Below, one piece after another: positions 1 through 12,800 of a stretch of DNA of 64,000 bases; position 1 is the stretch's first letter, and the number at the start of each line of letters is the position of its first letter. The stretch comes from Cristatella mucedo (Eukaryota; Bryozoa; Phylactolaemata; Cristatellidae), in NCBI GenBank assembly GCA_009760855.2, contig WPIO01000001.1, forward strand, positions 13,397,001-13,461,000. The letters run 5' to 3'. Both the position numbers and the translations under genes were made by a program. Under the pieces are notes generated by a model that was given only the letters and a program-made list of their open reading frames with translations, did not search any database and was not told the origin of the DNA.

Positions 1-214
1 GGTGGCCTCAGTGTACTTGAGGGCCAGGACAGCCTATTGCAGAGTACTACATATGGCAGCCCATGATTGCAGCAGTAGTCGACTGCAGTACAAACTTCCC
101 ATATACATTTCCTCCTAGAATAATTTTCATTCGGGGCAGGAACATGACCAGAAATGGACCTTGCATTGCCATTTTTGTCACTGCTCAATAGCTCCTAGCC
201 AGCAGAGCTCACTA

Positions 215-310
215 GCAAAGGTAAGGACCATAATAGCCAAGGAAATTAGGTGCTCGCTCTTCACGCCCGAGGTTGTGGGTTCGAATCGTGCAGTGGGCGA
301 TAATGTATTG
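215..310 (+). repeat. tRNA-derived SINE fragment
   Basis: The stretch has a tRNA-like head: a box-B match (GTGGGTTCGAATCGTGC) near 274-290, preceded by an A-box-like segment near 228-250. The same head occurs at about 2110-2140 and, inverted, at 43540-43605. No cloverleaf can be folded, so it is a retroposon and not a tRNA gene. Confidence 0.55.
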
Positions 311-640
311 GCAACTCCAAGCGGTGTAATGTAATGTATCTCCATCTATCACTCCACAAAGCCACAAAGACTGTATGGGTGTTAAGTAGAAGAGTTTTTT
401 ATAGTTAGCTTGAAGCACAAGTGGCTTTCGGTATGCATTCGCCAGCCACAGTGCTTCATCTCCTGCAACAAAAAGAAAGAGAAGCATAGATGAGTCAGGA
501 GAGCAGTTGAGATAGTGAGTGGCATGGCAGTAGCAGCTCAGGACGGCTGGAAAGGATGTGCCATAGTTGGCAGCAGGAGAGTTGTTGTCGTAAACCACCT
601 ACCTTCCTCAACTTGCCCCATCTCGCCTACTGATGCATGC

Positions 641-701
641 CTCTCTCTCTCTCTCTCCCTCTCTTGCTCACTCTCTCTATTCCTCTTTCTCTCTCACTCG
701 T

Positions 702-753
<52 letters not shown>
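641..753. repeat. (CT)n microsatellite
   Basis: Interrupted CT repeat, almost pure from about 702 to 753. Reading frames across it give meaningless LS or RE repeats and are not genes. Confidence 0.95.
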
Positions 754-755
<2 letters not shown>

Positions 756-999
756 AGTATGACCAAGGATAATAGTACCGGTAATAGTTTCGGTACCATT
801 TAACCTATATATGGCTGCCAAAAAACAGTTAATACATTTTACATAACATTGGAAAGTACTTCCCTCAACATTAAGTAGTGGTATGATCCGGAAGTGAGTA
901 AGTTCGTTGGGCGTGTCTACTTTTGGTAGGTTCACCTCATTTGCTCTTATGTATGTTTCTGGTACAAGGCAAAAATACAAAAATTTCACTTCACTTTAC

Positions 1000-1075
1000 A
1001 GCAAATGTAAAGCACCTAGAGAGAGATTAAGTTCTCTGAGGGCGCTTTATCAAGTGAATTATTATTATTATAAGG
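1000..1075 (+). repeat. L2/CR1-like LINE, 3' tail only
   Basis: Matches the terminal hairpin-like segment of the LINE family seen throughout the window: AAATGTAAAGCACCTAGAG, then a GAGGGCGCTTTATCAAGTG block and an (ATT)n tail. Heavily 5'-truncated. Confidence 0.85.
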
Positions 1076-1239
1076 CCCCTGGATCACTGTCAATCTGGAA
1101 GTTCCACATGACGATCTTTAACTAGGGGACACTTCATGTACTTTCTAAAATCTTGCGGGTGTACTGCCAATCCTTTCTGTAGAAACCACTCTGTCAGCCT
1201 CCCAACTTGCAATTCAAACCAGTACAATGTTCCTCAAGC

Positions 1240-1735
1240 TTCTATTAGTTGCTTGCAATGCTGCATGTTTACGTGCCTCCAAATGCTAAAGAATTGCTTT
1301 CATGCCTTCCTGACTATGCAATAAGATGCATACAGATAGTGCAAAACTCTGAAGCTAGGTTATTCTGTCGTCTTGCTCAATACTTGAAATACTTCTTTTT
1401 TAGGCTATCCGTAGAGCCACCCGTCCTTCTGTCTTAAGTAGTTTATCTGTGCCTCAAACCAACCTTAAACCCTCTGGAGTCCATGCCTTTAGCTCCCATG
1501 TCTCCGGAGCCTGGAACTCACTCCGGACATACGTCGCGACATCCACTAACTTTATATTTTTTACTTTATAAAGAAGGTAAATGACTCATCTGTTATGCCC
1601 TAAATTTACTCCGTCCACGTGGATTGTCCTTTATGCTCTTGTGCCTGGTGACACTGCACTTAGTACCACTAACCAATAGATATGCTTTCTTTACAGAATT
1701 GTAAAGTGCCTAAAAGTAATATTGTTCTCTTATGA
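1240..1735 (+). repeat. decayed L2/CR1-like LINE 3' end
   Basis: Translated pieces match the RT C-terminal region of the younger copies in the window, such as the QNSxAR segment and a terminal PSGVHAFSSH..GAWNSL block, but with many stops. A degraded copy of the 3' tail lies near 1690-1735. Old copy. Confidence 0.7.
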
Positions 1736-2044
1736 TGTTCTACAGATGCTTTATTCTTATTTTTACAATTGTGTTTAGAGAAATCATAGGGATACTCGAT
1801 GAACTTGGAGGCTGAATACAGAACCCGAGGAAGTTGTACATTCGTCTCAGCAACCTCCACCAAGGGCTGAAAACTGCTGGCTTGCTAGAAAATTCCTGGC
1901 TTGATAGAAAGTCAGGATTCTCCCACTGGTCTTTGTCGCTCGATGTGGCAATTGAATCTGACTGACCTCCTCCTCTCCAAGTACCTTAGCTGACTTGTGG
2001 TTTGAGATATGACAGCCACTGTGCTTAGCCACCATGGAAAACAC

Positions 2045-2215
2045 GTCAACTTACTTATTTGCTCCTAGTGGTGAACCGTGATGCCACACTAGCTAAGGTC
2101 TTTCACGACCTACGTCCCGAGGTCGTGGGTTCGAATCCTGCCGTAAAGGCTCTTCTGTCACTTTGCAAAAGAGGCTGTTGAATCAGCTAGTATTTAATTT
2201 TTTTTATTTTTAAGA
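2045..2215 (+). repeat. tRNA-headed SINE, family A
   Basis: Box B (GTGGGTTCGAATCCTGCC) at about 2126 is followed by a tail (AAGGCTCTTCTG, then GGCTGTTGAATCAGCTAGT and a T-rich end). The same tail is present at 60840-60920 and inverted near 40430, 42480 and 44815. This defines one SINE family with at least five copies here. Confidence 0.7.
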
Positions 2216-3954
2216 GCACAGCAGTCCAAGAGAAGTCTTCGGGCACCCAGATTTTGTCCCGTGGAGCTCATACTAAGATTCGTCCGAAACTGAGGCCCTT
2301 GTACGTGCAGGCTCAAGAACACCCAGATAATGGACCATCACTGATCACTTGCACTGCATGACTTGAGACCTTCACGCGAGCACTTCTTACGACCGAGTAT
2401 TTGTTCCAAAATCTGGATGGCGTTGGCAACTTTGGTCCCTCGGTGCTTAGTGCCTTTTGGTCGACTGCGTTCTATAGATCCTGCTGACTTGCTCTGTAGG
2501 TGTCAGCCTTTTATCTTGATTATCGTACGGCAGTTCAACTAATTTGACATGTGCATGATTTAAAGTGCAAATCCACACTTGATGTAGCTTGCCGATGCTG
2601 GTAATGCAAAACATGCTACCAGCACCTTCAAGGCAGTGCTTCAGTGGTGACAGACTTTTAAAATGCGATCTGTAGATTCAAGTCACCAAAGAATGCTGAA
2701 GCTGATAGTGTATATCATCCGGATTCTAAATTGGACAAACTATAGCTGTCACATAGCTATAACCAAACAACCAAAAGACACTTAGCATAGCTACCGGTAT
2801 TATCTGGGTGCTTACCAAAAGAGAAGTCCACAAGTTGGTGTCGTTCTTGTGAGACCCAAGTTCCAAGAATAGTTTTAATTATCACCATGGGTCTTCATAC
2901 TACGTGGTCATTACAGAACTCGCCTGCCATTACAGGAGAGCACCGCCAAACCATTATGTTTATCCTGCAATTTGATTTCCAGAAACACAGAAAAAATGCC
3001 ATTTCTCCTGTATACAAACTTATACTAGACGTCAGCCTCTGAGCAGATATAATATTTGGCCTGCGGTAGACGGTACGGTAAGATCGACTATGCATGCCAG
3101 ACAAAATGATTCACCCTGTATTCTTCTTACTGACTGCTTCTTCTACTTCTTGGCGAGACCACAGACCTCCCTTAACAGCCCCTAAAGTTATCAAATGCCA
3201 ATCTCCTTGCTGAGTAAATTTAGCTTCATGTTTTATCTACGTAGCCAAGAGCACCATGAATTCAGATATCTCTATATCTTACTCCATCTAGTCATTCTTT
3301 TTAAGTTCCTCAAAACTGACTGTTTAACTACAAATATTCTTCACTGTCAAATTTCTAACGATGCAACAAGGCAACGCTGGGGAATTTAGCATACTTGCCT
3401 GGACCCATGTAAGTCGTACAGTTCATACGCTGTGTAGTTGCTACCGCAGCAGGCACAAAGGTTGCATTTGGCACCAAAAATTGCTATCGCAAACATACAC
3501 ATTTATTCCCGACAGACTCTGGGATTTGGCTCGACCATATACGTGAAAAATATATGCCCTGGATTCCTTTTTTTTGGGTCCCAGTGCCACAGCAGACCGC
3601 AGTGAAGTCTTGTAGCTAGGGCTAGCAGAAACTAGTTTACTCTCCTACCCTGTGTGCTGACCCGATTTATAACCTTAAATAAGCAATGGAAACTTGCCTT
3701 GCTAATAATTATTGCATGTTAATCTTTAAAAAGCCCTTTGAAAAATCAATTTACTATGCTGCAAAGTACAAAACTCGAATATATACAAAATTGCATAGGG
3801 TGACTTGCTTTAGCCCATACACTCATTCTCAGTTTAACGCCTGTTAATTAGCACAACCTAACAACAAGCATATTTTTGCTGGCCTCTTGCACCGTTATAT
3901 GCAATTTTTACTCCATTAACTTGAATTATTCCAGCATTTCCGATATTTATACCT
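2216..3954. other. stretch without recognisable gene
   Basis: I see no supported coding exon, RNA gene or known repeat. Short open frames of 60-70 codons show no family motif. It may be intronic to the gene whose last exon lies at 4112-4875. Confidence 0.5.
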
Positions 3955-4111
3955 TTGGGATTGTTCAATTTTACATTAAGAAGTACCCATGTTTCCTTTG
4001 GACGGCCAGAACTACCGGCATGTGTTAACTGCATGGATCATGTATTTGCTACTATGACTTTCTGCAAGCCGCCTGGATGTTTTTGCATGCACCGAAGTGT
4101 TTACATTACAG

Positions 4112-4875
4112 CAGTGGAAACAAACACTATGCTGTTTCGGATCCACGAGACTCTGCTCTTGCCTCAGTCTCCTGTCCTGCCAAAAGGCATGTTAAGGAGA
4201 ACGTCAGATGGAGATTCTCTGCTGCTGAGCCGGACTGCCTCTGTGGATGAGCAATCTGAATCGACCAGGGGAACCCTGAGCTCCGTCAGAAATCACGAGT
4301 GCTGTTCGCCTCGTCGATCGAGCACTGAGTTCCAACCAACTGTGGCCGATTTACCCGATATCATGTCGGCAGCTAATGAACAGCCCCTCTCTGCTTTGCA
4401 AAGCAATGACAGTGGAGCAGTACAATTCTTGATCAGGAATGAACACTTTAACAATACGATCGATCGTTTGGCTACATACAGTACTGCACTCCCGATTGCC
4501 ACTGTACTGAATGGTCCACGGGGTATGCTCGATAATGTGACCTCAGGCTCCGACGGTCTTGCAAGCACCCAGCCACTTGCTTTGCAGCTACACCTACCTC
4601 CGGCCACCATCATGCAACAACAAGAATATAGCAGCATCACTGATACGATCGACGTCAGCTGCCTTCACAATGCATCTCCCATTCACAGCCCCAAGCTATC
4701 ACGGAAGCGCTTGACAAGTGTCGTGTCCAATATCGGGTACGGCCAGTCGTCAGCCGAGCCATCACAGAGCATGCAGTCTGATCAGCACATCGTTGAAGAG
4801 ATTACCACCAACCTCACCGGAGGGTCACCTGACGAGAGCTGCGAGTCGATTGAAAGTGGACAGGTGCCAATATAA
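4112..4875 (+). CDS. probable 3'-terminal exon of an unrecognised host gene
   Basis: A long open frame ends at a stop at 4873-4875. A good acceptor (ACATTACAG) ends at 4111, so the exon probably starts at 4112 and contributes about 253 residues. The open frame extends upstream to 3955, but that part looks intronic. The protein is Ser/Thr-rich and polar, with short basic-phospho-type stretches (LRRTSDGDS, LSRTASVDEQ, KLSRKRLTS). It has no membrane segment or known domain, and looks like a disordered cytoplasmic tail. Base use (GC-richer, many CpG) differs from the flanking DNA and supports coding. I do not recognise the family. It could be the tail of a receptor or channel, or an unrelated scaffold. 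No upstream exon was identified. Confidence 0.45.
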
Positions 4876-5110
4876 TGCATGACATCTGACAATGTGAGGT
4901 CGTTAAGCTCTAATTGCCTTGCTGTCAGTCTCTATGGGAATGTTGGCGTTTTTTCACTGGAAGCAGCTTTAGGGAGACCTAGTTATATCAACCGGAGTGG
5001 TAGAAGTGATTCTGTATTGTCGTGATCAGCCTGCTAGGTACTGCAATACTTTGAGATCTAATTTACTCACTTGCACACACATGTATTCTTATGTAATATA
5101 CATGTATATA

Positions 5111-6003
5111 CAGTGGTACCTCGGCTTACGAGTTTAATTTGTTCCGTGCCGGAGCTCGTAACTCAAATTACTCGTATGTCAAATCAATTTTCCCCATTGA
5201 AACGAACTGAAATGCCATTAATCCGTTCCGGACCCCCAAAAAAGAGTGCTAAAATGTACTTATAAATGACGAATATTGTTTATATAATTCATTTATATAG
5301 CGCCCCAAGAGAACTTAATCTCTATTCAGGCGCTTCACATATGCCTCGGGGCTCGAGCCCACGACCCCAGTCAGACCGTGGTCGGAGCGAGCACCTTAAC
5401 CGCTGGACCAAACCTAGGACGTTCAGCAATAAACGAGTTTTATTCATCCTAATGTACAGGAGTAACTTGGAGATCAGACGACTTTAAGATGTTAATAGAG
5501 TTAGAGGAGAGAGGCCCGAAATGAATATCTGAATCTTAGTCGCCGACGTTTTGCCATCTTCGCTTTCCGTTTATTGGCTGGGCCTTAACATGGACGTGCC
5601 GATTGTTATCAGTTACGCGATGAACTCTCACGATGATATTGCCTAAATAGAGCACAGTACGTACTTAGCTGTTCCTGCCGTAGTCGGATTTAACACCGGA
5701 GTCTGGCGATCTTGTGCATCTAAGCACCACGATGGCTCGCTCGAGTCAATCTGGGAGCGTACGAACCGGCCTGCTCTTGGCGTCACACCACGGTCGTAGG
5801 GCAGCGCCTAGCAAAGGAATGTTGTTCGCCGCCCTACCCTTATTGGCCTGATTAACCACATGCATTATGAAGCTCGCGGCGGCAACTAGCGGTGGAGTAT
5901 CTGAAGCTGGCTCCTAACCTAAATTTTAGCTCGAGACTCAAAGCAAAATATCGCCCAAGAGACAGCTCGTATCTCGAAACACTCGTAAGGCGAGGTATTG
6001 CTG
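5111..6003. mobile_element. Tc1/mariner (pogo-like) MITE, 893 bp
   Basis: The left end CAGTGGTACCTCGGCTTACG and the right end, read inverted (CAGCAATACCTCGCCTTACG), are inverted repeats of about 23 bp followed by further CTCGTA-rich similarity. Both ends are flanked by TA (5109-5110 and 6004-6005), the target duplication of Tc1/mariner elements, and CAG termini are typical of the pogo branch. It has no transposase frame. A LINE tail and tRNA-like piece is nested near 5290-5410. Confidence 0.75.
5290..5410 (-). repeat. LINE 3' tail plus tRNA-like segment nested in the MITE
   Basis: Minus-strand copy of the GCGCC...AGAGAACTTAATCTCT..GGCGCTT tail, followed by an inverted tRNA-like stretch with a box B in GGTCGTGGGCTCGAGCCC. 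Confidence 0.55.
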
Positions 6004-6132
6004 TACATAGATGGATGGATATACTCTTGCACTTGAGTCCTCTGCAGAGAACAGCAGACGAAACCGTGCTGGTCCTTGCAGACGCTTGAAAAATAATGGA
6101 GAAGCTAGTACCTCGAAGTATTGCTAGAGTCC

Positions 6133-6175
6133 GCCTGCGTGCATCGAGGCAGCATCTGCCTCGATGCACGCAGGC
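6133..6175. repeat. perfect 20-bp stem, 3-nt loop palindrome
   Basis: Arms 6133-6152 and 6156-6175 are exact inverted copies around CAT. No loop cargo and no transposon ends are recognisable. The segment just upstream (6065-6120) is related, inverted, to 43810-43870, so this may be the end of a dispersed repeat. Confidence 0.9.
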
Positions 6176-8889
6176 ATGCTGAAGGTAGCAAGGCACAGCT
6201 GTGATTAAGAGCGCTCAGACCATACCTTAGTATAGTGAGTCCATGTTGGCTACACAGACCATTCAATTCCCTGGCCACAGAGTCGCGTGGGTATATGGGT
6301 ATCCATAATGTACAACTGCTTTCTACTAACCATTTCTTAAATTGAGCTTTTTACACCGTTTAAGTCATAGATTATTATTATATCTGGTTCCAAATTGCTA
6401 TTATTCGGGAACCGCCAGTAATCCCTAGCACTCATAATCTAACGACTTTGATGTGCACGTGTTTCAACATACCTGTTTTAATTAAGCACGTGGCCCTCGT
6501 TAGCTTTGTTGAGCAATCGCCTTTGCGACTCCTGCATTGGCAGCAAGTATATTCATTTGTAGCACGTGCGCAAAGTCTGACAAGAGGCCTACTGGCAGCT
6601 CTGTGGCTTCTAGCCCAGGCGTTGTCACTCCTAATCTCTTAACTCCTCTCGATTCTCCAATACACGACACCACTATTCACGACGGCCCTGCTCCCTAGAC
6701 AGGGTTAGACGATGCGAGCCAATAGGCGACCTCGCAGGCCGATCTTGCAGCCTACGTTCGGGCATCCAAGACACGCGAAAATAACCTTAATTAAGCCAAA
6801 GAGGGGCCTTGTCCGAGGTAGCAATCGTGGGAAGGCTGGAGCTATGAGTTTCGCTCGTAAGCAGCCCGACAACCCTATGAGTCGATCGATGTTGAGTCCA
6901 GGGGCTCCTCCCCTAAGCCAAGGTACCAGGGCAGGGGGGGGGGCACGGCCTCTCGGATTCCCAACCCGATCACCCCATCCCCTAGCGCTAGGAGACCAGC
7001 CAGGCCATCCAACCTTCATTGCTAGCTCCTTGTCCGGCTCCTTCTTTATTCAACCGGCCACCCTCGTCCGAAACGTTGTCGACCAGCGATCTCTAGCTAG
7101 CATATGTGCCGTAATCCCCACCGAGCAATATTTGGAAAAATACACAGCCAGAAGCAACCCCGATAGTACAAATAACCTTAATCTTTGGAGTGTGCGTTGT
7201 GAGACGAAATGCTGCCACCAAGCCATTCACTAGTCGATAGTTGAGACGATTACTGTGGTTAGTATCGCAGCTGACAAACAGAACATTGACCCTGGCAAGT
7301 ACGGACAAAGGAATAAGCGACAATAGGTCCAATATATAGTAGTCCCAAACTAACACCATTTGCTGAGCAAGCCATCACTCATAATAATCCCAATGTCATT
7401 GGCTTCTAAGCCCTAGGTAAAGCGGCCTTAGCTGAGTTCAATTGGCCCAGGTACACGCGATATCAAGCCAATCTGAGGTCTGCGGCTCCAAAAATAGACC
7501 TGGTGTCCCGCCAGATCTGCCCTGCCGGTCCTGGTTAAACCACCTAAAGTTGCATAGCCGCAATGGCTGTAAAGCGAATTCAGCTAACATGCATAAGCAG
7601 TGGTGTCAAAACTGACTTCTGGATAATTGCAGTATCAGCACTCTTTTGGTCGTACCCATATGTTGCGTGTTTACGTGTACAAGCGATTGCTGCTCGTAGA
7701 TCCGGCTCGAGGTTGCCCCAACCAAGCGACCGATTCGCCCTAAGTAATAGTTTGCAATGGTAAATAGGAAGGTACAGTTAGGATCGTAGGTGTATCCATA
7801 AAATGCTGTTGTTACTGACCACGTTTTGATGCAGCTGATGTGATCGTGAACCTTCTGAAAATGAAGACGGTTGGTGCTTCGGGATATTTGTCCGGTGGAT
7901 ATTTTCCTTTACAGCCCCCAGACGTCCTATCTCTACGGGTCGGGACGGCACTTGCGGGCGGGCAGACGCTCTCGCTAGAGCTGACCAGCCACCGTAAGCC
8001 GTCGACCAATGAGACAAGCCAAACAAACAGACCGACCCACTGGTGGTCGCCGAGCTTGCTGGCTCCGATTGGAGGGTCGTAGCGGACATCTCCACGGGGG
8101 AGCAGGATGGCACAAAGAAGCCGGCCAGATCGGCGAATTCTCCGTCGTGAAAACGCCTTTTGAATAGCACAGGTAGCTGTCTGTTCTTCGAACATTAGTC
8201 TGCAGAGGCAGGATTAAAATTCCAATTTCCAATTAAATAATGAGAATATGCTCAACACTAGGCAAAAAGATAATTTATCTGCTGAGCTACAACGAAAATG
8301 CACCGTAAAAAAAAAGTTGCCGAACTGCCAAGTATTGGCTATAGTGTATCGCTGTGCGGCTTGCTCGACCTGTGCCGGTACAATCTCACGACGGCCAGGT
8401 CCCTTACCACAGGCCCGGCACCAAGGAATTCCACAGGGGTATTTCTTTAATCTATCCTGTTCGTCATCTGTATAGCACCACTCGAGCTGTTAATTCTAGC
8501 TCTCGGAGTCTCTGAACTTAAATACGAGTATCTACGGCGCTTTACCCCATCCTGATTATTCCTAGTCATGTTAGAATGAATCAGAGAAATTTGGTTAATG
8601 AAAACTGACTCGCAGTTCAAAAGTGAAGGGTGACTAGGGAAAAGAGCCGGACAGCTGCCTTTGGAGGCTATTTGCATGAAAGCGTGCATGCACCGTTGCA
8701 TGAAATTCGATGTGTATACCCGAAACATTATTTTCTCGAACACCATTTTCTTGCTATTTTAACGACTCGTGCTGAGACTGGAAAAGCGAAGTCTCAGAAT
8801 GAGAACGCTCGTTTTAACTGAGGGCTAAATAATTAAATGAGTTTGGCAATTAATCTTAGCAAGCTGTGAGAAATCTGTAGCCTATTCTT
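6176..8889. other. 2.7-kb stretch without recognisable gene
   Basis: Mixed GC content with a G-run near 6930. The longest open frame (6712-7233, plus) has no motif, no splice context and a composition that follows the local GC. I see no known repeat family. Confidence 0.45.
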
Positions 8890-9588
8890 ATTTCATAGTC
8901 CCAGATCGATCGAAACTGGTGGTGGGGTCTTCGTTGTCTCACGCTCATTCCTAAATTTCAAATCATTTGCAATACTCTCGAAGCAGTCTTTAGAATATCT
9001 CACTTCGATTTCATCCGATAACTAGCTGCCAATGGTGGCAGCAGTGTATGGCCCAAGGTACCAAGTCCTTCTTTATCTCAGATTTCTCTGATTTCATTTC
9101 GATTCGGTGAAAGAACTCGATCTTTCCTCGTAGGTGATTTTAACATTCATTTTAATAACTTACCTTACGCCTTAAGCGCCAAATTTCGTGCACTGACGGG
9201 CTCATTTTCTCGTGTGACTAATGTGCATAACCCTACGCACATCAAGGGTCACGCACCCAACCAAATCTTCTTCCACAGCTGTGTGCTATTATCACTAATT
9301 ATTACCAAATTCTGCTTATCTGACCACATGCAGATCTCACTCAGTCTACAGTTTGTGCCTTCCTCTATATTTAAGGTCACCGGCGAATCGCGAAACTTCA
9401 AGACCCTTGACGTCAATGCTGTCCGTATGAGAATATCTTCTTTGCCCCTGCCGCTCAATCTAATTCCAATCTGACATCATTGGTAGAATGCTACGACGCG
9501 ACACTAGCTGACATACTCGAGGAGTTTGCACCTCTGACTAAGTCCACTGTTCTCTCTCTCCGAGACGGCCAATGGTTTGCCACAGACA
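8890..9588 (+). mobile_element. L2/CR1-like LINE, endonuclease part (left half)
   Basis: Translation shows the C-terminal half of an apurinic-type endonuclease domain: a GGGVFVVSR start, a GDFNIHF-type motif near 9135, and an SDH motif near 9320 (LSDHMQISL). The linker to the RT domain ends in WFATD at 9588. Frameshifts and stops are present. The copy stops abruptly at the Polinton and resumes at 33461 on the other side of it. Confidence 0.8.
9583..9588. repeat. left target-site duplication CAGACA
   Basis: Six bases identical to 33461-33466. Keeping one copy joins the interrupted LINE in frame (...FATD then IELARS...). Six base pairs is the usual Polinton target duplication. Confidence 0.85.
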
Positions 9589-9590
9589 GT

Positions 9591-9740
9591 AGTATGCGAT
9601 TTTTCCCTTTCGAGGCTCTACCCTCAACGAGGACATTTTTTCATTCGATCTCACATTCGTTCGATCTCATTACAAAATGTCCTCGTTGAGTGTATATCCA
9701 CGAAATGGAAAAATCCCAGACGACTCACCAAATTTTACTT
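9591..9740 (+). repeat. left terminal inverted repeat
   Basis: Begins AGTATGCGATTTTTCCC and ends in TTTTACTT. Aligns without gaps to the reverse complement of 33308-33457 with about five mismatches in 150. Two extra bases (GT) lie between it and the target duplication. Confidence 0.95.
9623..9690. repeat. 17-bp perfect hairpin inside the left TIR
   Basis: Arms 9623-9639 (CTCAACGAGGACATTTT) and 9674-9690 are exact inverted copies around a 34-nt loop, which contains an ATTCGATCTCA / GTTCGATCTCA direct repeat. The right TIR copy has three mismatches in the stem. Confidence 0.9.
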
Positions 9741-9801
9741 AACATTATACTATAATAAAAAATTATTTTTAAATTAAATAAATTTTATTTCCTTAATATA
9801 G

Positions 9802-12800
9802 ATGTATGAGAAAAATGAATTTTCACGGCGAGAGGGTGAATCTTTTAATGAGCATGTTAAAAGAGTAGTATCTTCTTATGAATTAAAGTTTGGAACTAAA
9901 CCATCTTTTAATAAGAAGTATGGTAAAACTTTTCGCGTTTTTAATTATCCTGTTTCTGCAAATGATGTAAAATCACTAATTGAAACTTTATCAGCTCATA
10001 AAGTAATAACTCCTAAGAAAAGGAAAGTAGATAGTTTCTTTATTGAATCAAAACGTCTTCGCAAGATTGATGCCAACGGTTGGTTTTAAGAAAGGAAGAC
10101 TGCTAATGGTAATGAAATTGATTATGAATATGAAAGTTTTAAATTAGAAGATTCAGATATTAATACATTCAAAGAAAATTGTACTCCAGGATTAATTGAT
10201 GTTATGAATAGTGTTTCTTCTAGTATCAGGAATGTTAAATTAGTGTTGTAATTCACATTAAATTAGAAAATACAAAGGGAGAAATTATTTTTGCTGTATT
10301 GAATGGTTCTTCACCAGCAATTTTAAATAGGGTTTCTCATTTCAGATCAATTATTGGAAGACATTTTAGTGGAATGAATAAGACACTTGATGATTGGAAT
10401 GAGGGTGGTTCATCATCTAGAGTTGTAAGAATTGTTAGTGCTTATGCAAAGTTTACAAGATATACTCCTCAAATTGGAGGTTCTTATATTCCACTACCTG
10501 AAAAATTAAGGAATAAGAGATGCATCATAAACAGGAAGAATACTGAAAATAATTATTGTGCATTATAATGTGTTTTAAGAGCACTACATCCATCTACTCA
10601 TCTAAAAGAAGCAACTCATAATTTAAGAGTTATATTACAAGAGAAGTATTCAGATATATTACATTTAATAAAACCACTATTTATAACAAATGATGAAGAT
10701 GATCCAAGGAATCAATTTAGTGTTAATAATAGTGTTCCAATTAGAGTTGAGGATATTCCAAAACTTGCTAAACTATTTAATATTACTATAAATGTTTATG
10801 AATATACTCATTCTTTATTTCCGTTAATTGTTAACTCTGAGGAAAGTGAAAATCATGTAGATCTTCTTTTATATAGTGATCAAGAAAATTCTCATTATGT
10901 TCTTATTACAAATTTTAATTCTCTATGTAGGACTAGTAAAGATATTGGAAGAACTAGATTATTTTGTAAGAGATGTCTTTCAAGGTTTTATGAACAAGAA
11001 GAATTAGATGCTCATATTATTGATTGTATTTCAGAACATTGTGGAACATCTAAAGTGAAAATGCCACATGCAAATAGTAGAAAAGATGGGACTGGTGATT
11101 TAGTTATGTTGAGAGATTTCAATAAAATGATTAAATCTCCATTCATTGCATATGCAGATTTTGAATGTTTGCTAAGTTCAATTGATAATCCAGAAGAAGC
11201 AATGAAAGGATCATTTAATCAACACAAACCTTGTTCAGGTGCATATGTAATTTTAAACCATGAAAGTAAAATAGTATCACAATATACTCAATCATTTGGA
11301 AGTGATTGTGTTGATAAATTCATTGGCTCATTAAAAAAATATTTCAAAAAGAATATAAAGGAACTTGAGAAAATTAAAAAAAATATAAAATATATGATAA
11401 ATCATCGATGACAAAAGAAGAGGAAAAAGCATATGATAATGCAAATGCTTGTTGCATATGTGGTAAATTCTTAGATAAAAGTGAAAAGATTTGGATCACT
11501 GTCATTTAACTGGTAAATACAGAGGAGCAGCACATGGATCTTGTAACTCAAAATTAAAGATATCAATAAATTCACTTAAGCTTCCTGTTTATATTCACAA
11601 TCTTAGAGGATATGATTCTCATTTGATTGTTAGTGCTCTCAATTGTGATGAAGATAAGAAACAAATAATTGCCAATAATAAAGAAAGATTTTTAACTATA
11701 AATTTTGGTGAAATATGTTTCAGAGATTCTTATCAACTGTTGCAAAGTTCTCTACCTAATCTAATGAAAAAATTATCAAAGGCTGAGGAGTTAATTTACC
11801 ACAATAAGACAACACTTTAATGAGTTTGAAGAAAAACAATATGATGATAAAAAGATAGCATTACTTACCAGAAAGGGTGTTTATCCGTATGAGTACATGG
11901 ATTCTTTTGCAAGATTTCAAGAAACAAGTTTACCGCCAATTGAAAAGTTTTACTCTAGTCTAAGAGGAGGTATCTCACAAGAAGATTACGAATATGCAAA
12001 AAAGTATGGAATGCATTTGAAATAAAGAAGCTAAAAGACTATCATGACTTATATCTAAATATTGATATTTTAGGTTTGGCATATGTTTTTGTGAGATTTC
12101 GTGATCTAATAATTAAACATTATGAAATAGATCCTGCAAAGCTTCTAACAACACCACAATTAACTTGGACTGCTGGTTTGAAGCACACAGGTGTTGTTCT
12201 TAAATTACTAACTGATCCAGATATGTATTTATTCTTTGAAAAGGGAATACGTGGTGGAATGACACAAGTTTCAAAGCGATATGCTAAAGCAAACAATCCA
12301 AGGTGTATTGATTTTGATCCTAAGAAATTAACTTCATATCTTTTATACTTTGATGCAACAAATCTTTATGGATGGGCAATGAAACGGAATTTACCAACTG
12401 ATGGATTTAATTTCTTAACAAAACAAAAAGCAAAATTATGGAATGAGAATAAAGATGTTATAATTAAGAAATTTAAATCAACATCAAACAAAGGTTATGT
12501 TATTGAAGTTGATATGCATTGACCTAAAAAAACATGATTATTTCTGTGATTATCCTTTACTTCTAGAGAATAAGAGGGTAACAAAAGACAAATATTCTAA
12601 ATATCAAAAAGGATTTAATAGAGGTAGCTATCAAGTAGAAAAAGTAGTATCAAATTTCGAACCAAAAGAAAAATATGTTATTCATTACCTTAATCTTAAG
12701 AATTTAATTGAGTTAGGTTATAAGTTAATAAAAAATACATAGAGTATTAGAGTTTAATCAATCTAATTGGTTAGAAGATTATATTGATAACAATACTATA

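Noticed and set aside
262-296. tRNA genes at box-B matches (also near 2126, 5370, 43555)
   Set aside because: No full cloverleaf or acceptor stem; the matches are heads of SINEs.
515-989. Overlapping frames across the CT microsatellite
   Set aside because: Translations are Leu-Ser or Arg-Glu repeats produced by the microsatellite.
6712-7233. 173-codon plus frame in GC-rich DNA
   Set aside because: No motif or splice context, an opposing frame covers part of it, and composition follows local GC.
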